Shown one piece after another: positions 5,459 to 6,026 of a stretch of DNA of 6,026 bases. The first letter of the stretch is position 1. The number at the start of each line of letters is the position of its first letter. Made by a program: the position numbers and the translations under genes. Source of the stretch: Candidatus Thorarchaeota archaeon MP8T_1 (GTDB taxonomy: Archaea; Asgardarchaeota; Thorarchaeia; Thorarchaeales; Thorarchaeaceae); assembly GCA_002825465.1 (NCBI GenBank), contig PJER01000124.1:1-6026 (forward strand). Direction: 5' to 3'. A model generated the notes under the pieces. It was not told where the DNA came from and made no database searches. It worked only from the letters and a program-made list of their open reading frames with translations.

Positions 5459-5998
5459 TCAGATGTCTGCAGCGAACAGAGTGTTTGACACAGTATCCAT
5501 TAACAAGATATCAATGAAGTCACTTAGATGTGTATTTGCATATTTTCTCACAGCGGGATAAGAAAGTAAATGCTCCTTGATTGCCAAAGATATAGATTTT
5601 ACACGCTCTTCTGCATTCTCTGAAGTGGGACTCTCAAATTGCTTAGTAGCTGACTGGAGTTCAGCAACAACAAAAAAAAGAAACTGGTTCTTCACACTAG
5701 TAGGGTTGAGAGATGCCTGCGCAGCACCACATGAATGGCCTTCGCCCTCAAAATTTCCATGGCCTACTATGAGAATATGTCTCGATATAGAATCCGATGA
5801 TAACCATTCTGTAAAGAACTCATTTAGCTGTAAAGTTTCATCATCAAGTCCAGTATATTTGGGGATATATCCACCAAGGGTTAGGATAGCCATGGGAAGT
5901 CCGTACGGAGTCTCAGGTGGATGAACTCGCGAATCTGAGCATAACAATACTAGTGTTTCTGCGTCAATTTCATCCGGTCTGCGCAAGTGAGAAACCAT
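5459..5998 (-). CDS. Beta-carbonic anhydrase-like protein
   Basis: Beta-carbonic anhydrases hydrate CO2 to bicarbonate at a zinc held by two Cys and one His. Here LVLLCSDSRVHPP at 16-28 contains the hallmark C-x-D-x-R (C20, D22, R24: one zinc ligand and the Asp-Arg dyad). ILIVGH at 75-80 and CGAAQA at 90-95 match the second ligand motif. The C-terminal HLLSYPAVRKYAN…FIDILLMDT…NTLF at 143-175 resembles the closing strand and helix of the fold. The normal H-x2-C is altered: H80 and C90 are separated by GNFEGEGHS, or H88 with C90 gives H-x1-C. The R-N-A-G region is also absent, so activity is uncertain. ATG 5998 has no clear SD, and the frame stays open to the window edge (…SYETENQ before the Met), so the gene may begin outside. 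It ends with tandem in-frame TGA codons. Confidence 0.75.
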   Translation of the reverse strand: MVSHLRRPDEIDAETLVLLCSDSRVHPPETPYGLPMAILTLGGYIPKYTGLDDETLQLNEFFTEWLSSDSISRHILIVGHGNFEGEGHSCGAAQASLNPTSVKNQFLFFVVAELQSATKQFESPTSENAEERVKSISLAIKEHLLSYPAVRKYANTHLSDFIDILLMDTVSNTLFAADI

Positions 5999-6026
5999 TT
6001 GGTTTTCCGTTTCATAACTACGGCCT

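Noticed and set aside
5577..5924. Plus-strand frame opposite the carbonic-anhydrase-like gene
   Set aside because: It is antisense to the CSDSR and CGAAQA motifs and shows no recognisable domain.
1..6026. tRNA or rRNA genes, CRISPR repeats, insertion sequences
   Set aside because: No cloverleaf with a conserved T-loop, no regularly spaced repeats and no transposase motifs were found by eye on either strand.

Overview
The window looks archaeal. The evidence is an archaeal-type D-aminoacyl-tRNA deacylase (DtdA/DTD2 family), a short winged-helix regulator of a style common in archaea, AT-rich TATA-like elements at suitable distances from start codons, and Shine-Dalgarno sites resembling GGTGA. 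GC is moderate, near 40-45% by eye. Two coiled-coil proteins and several proteins without a recognisable family would suit an Asgard-like or other uncultured mesophilic lineage. That lineage guess is inference only.

Layout, left to right. 1-463 (-) is the N-terminal part of a repetitive coiled-coil protein that runs off the window. 586-1410 (-) is dtdA, beginning with TTG. It lies 16 nt downstream of a 410-residue coiled-coil protein at 1427-2659 (-), and the two form a probable operon. 2660-2818 is a divergent promoter region. 2819-3622 (+) encodes a beta-rich protein whose frame is interrupted by one in-frame TGA at codon 25. A promoter-like TATA element, an SD-like site and an ATG precede the TGA, and clear coding sequence continues in the same frame after it. 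A perfect hairpin follows the final stop directly. 3728-4087 (-) is a winged-helix transcription regulator with a hairpin/T-tract terminator at 3693-3723. A strong SD and ATG upstream of it open a different frame, so its 5' end is unsettled. 4231-4725 (-) is an acidic helical protein of unknown function. 4789-5448 (+) is a PD-(D/E)XK nuclease-fold protein, divergent from it. 5459-5998 (-) is a beta-carbonic-anhydrase-like protein with unusual spacing in its metal motif. It converges on the nuclease gene with a 10-nt gap and may begin beyond the window.

The genes do not form one obvious pathway. The best-supported roles are translation quality control (DtdA), transcription regulation (winged helix), DNA processing (PD-(D/E)XK) and zinc/CO2 chemistry or a derived function (carbonic-anhydrase-like). 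The strongest anomaly is the TGA-interrupted gene. It may be a nonsense mutation, a sequence error or UGA recoding; the TGA would complete a C-S-S-U motif. The sequence alone cannot decide among these. No RNA genes, CRISPR arrays, insertion sequences or phage genes were seen.
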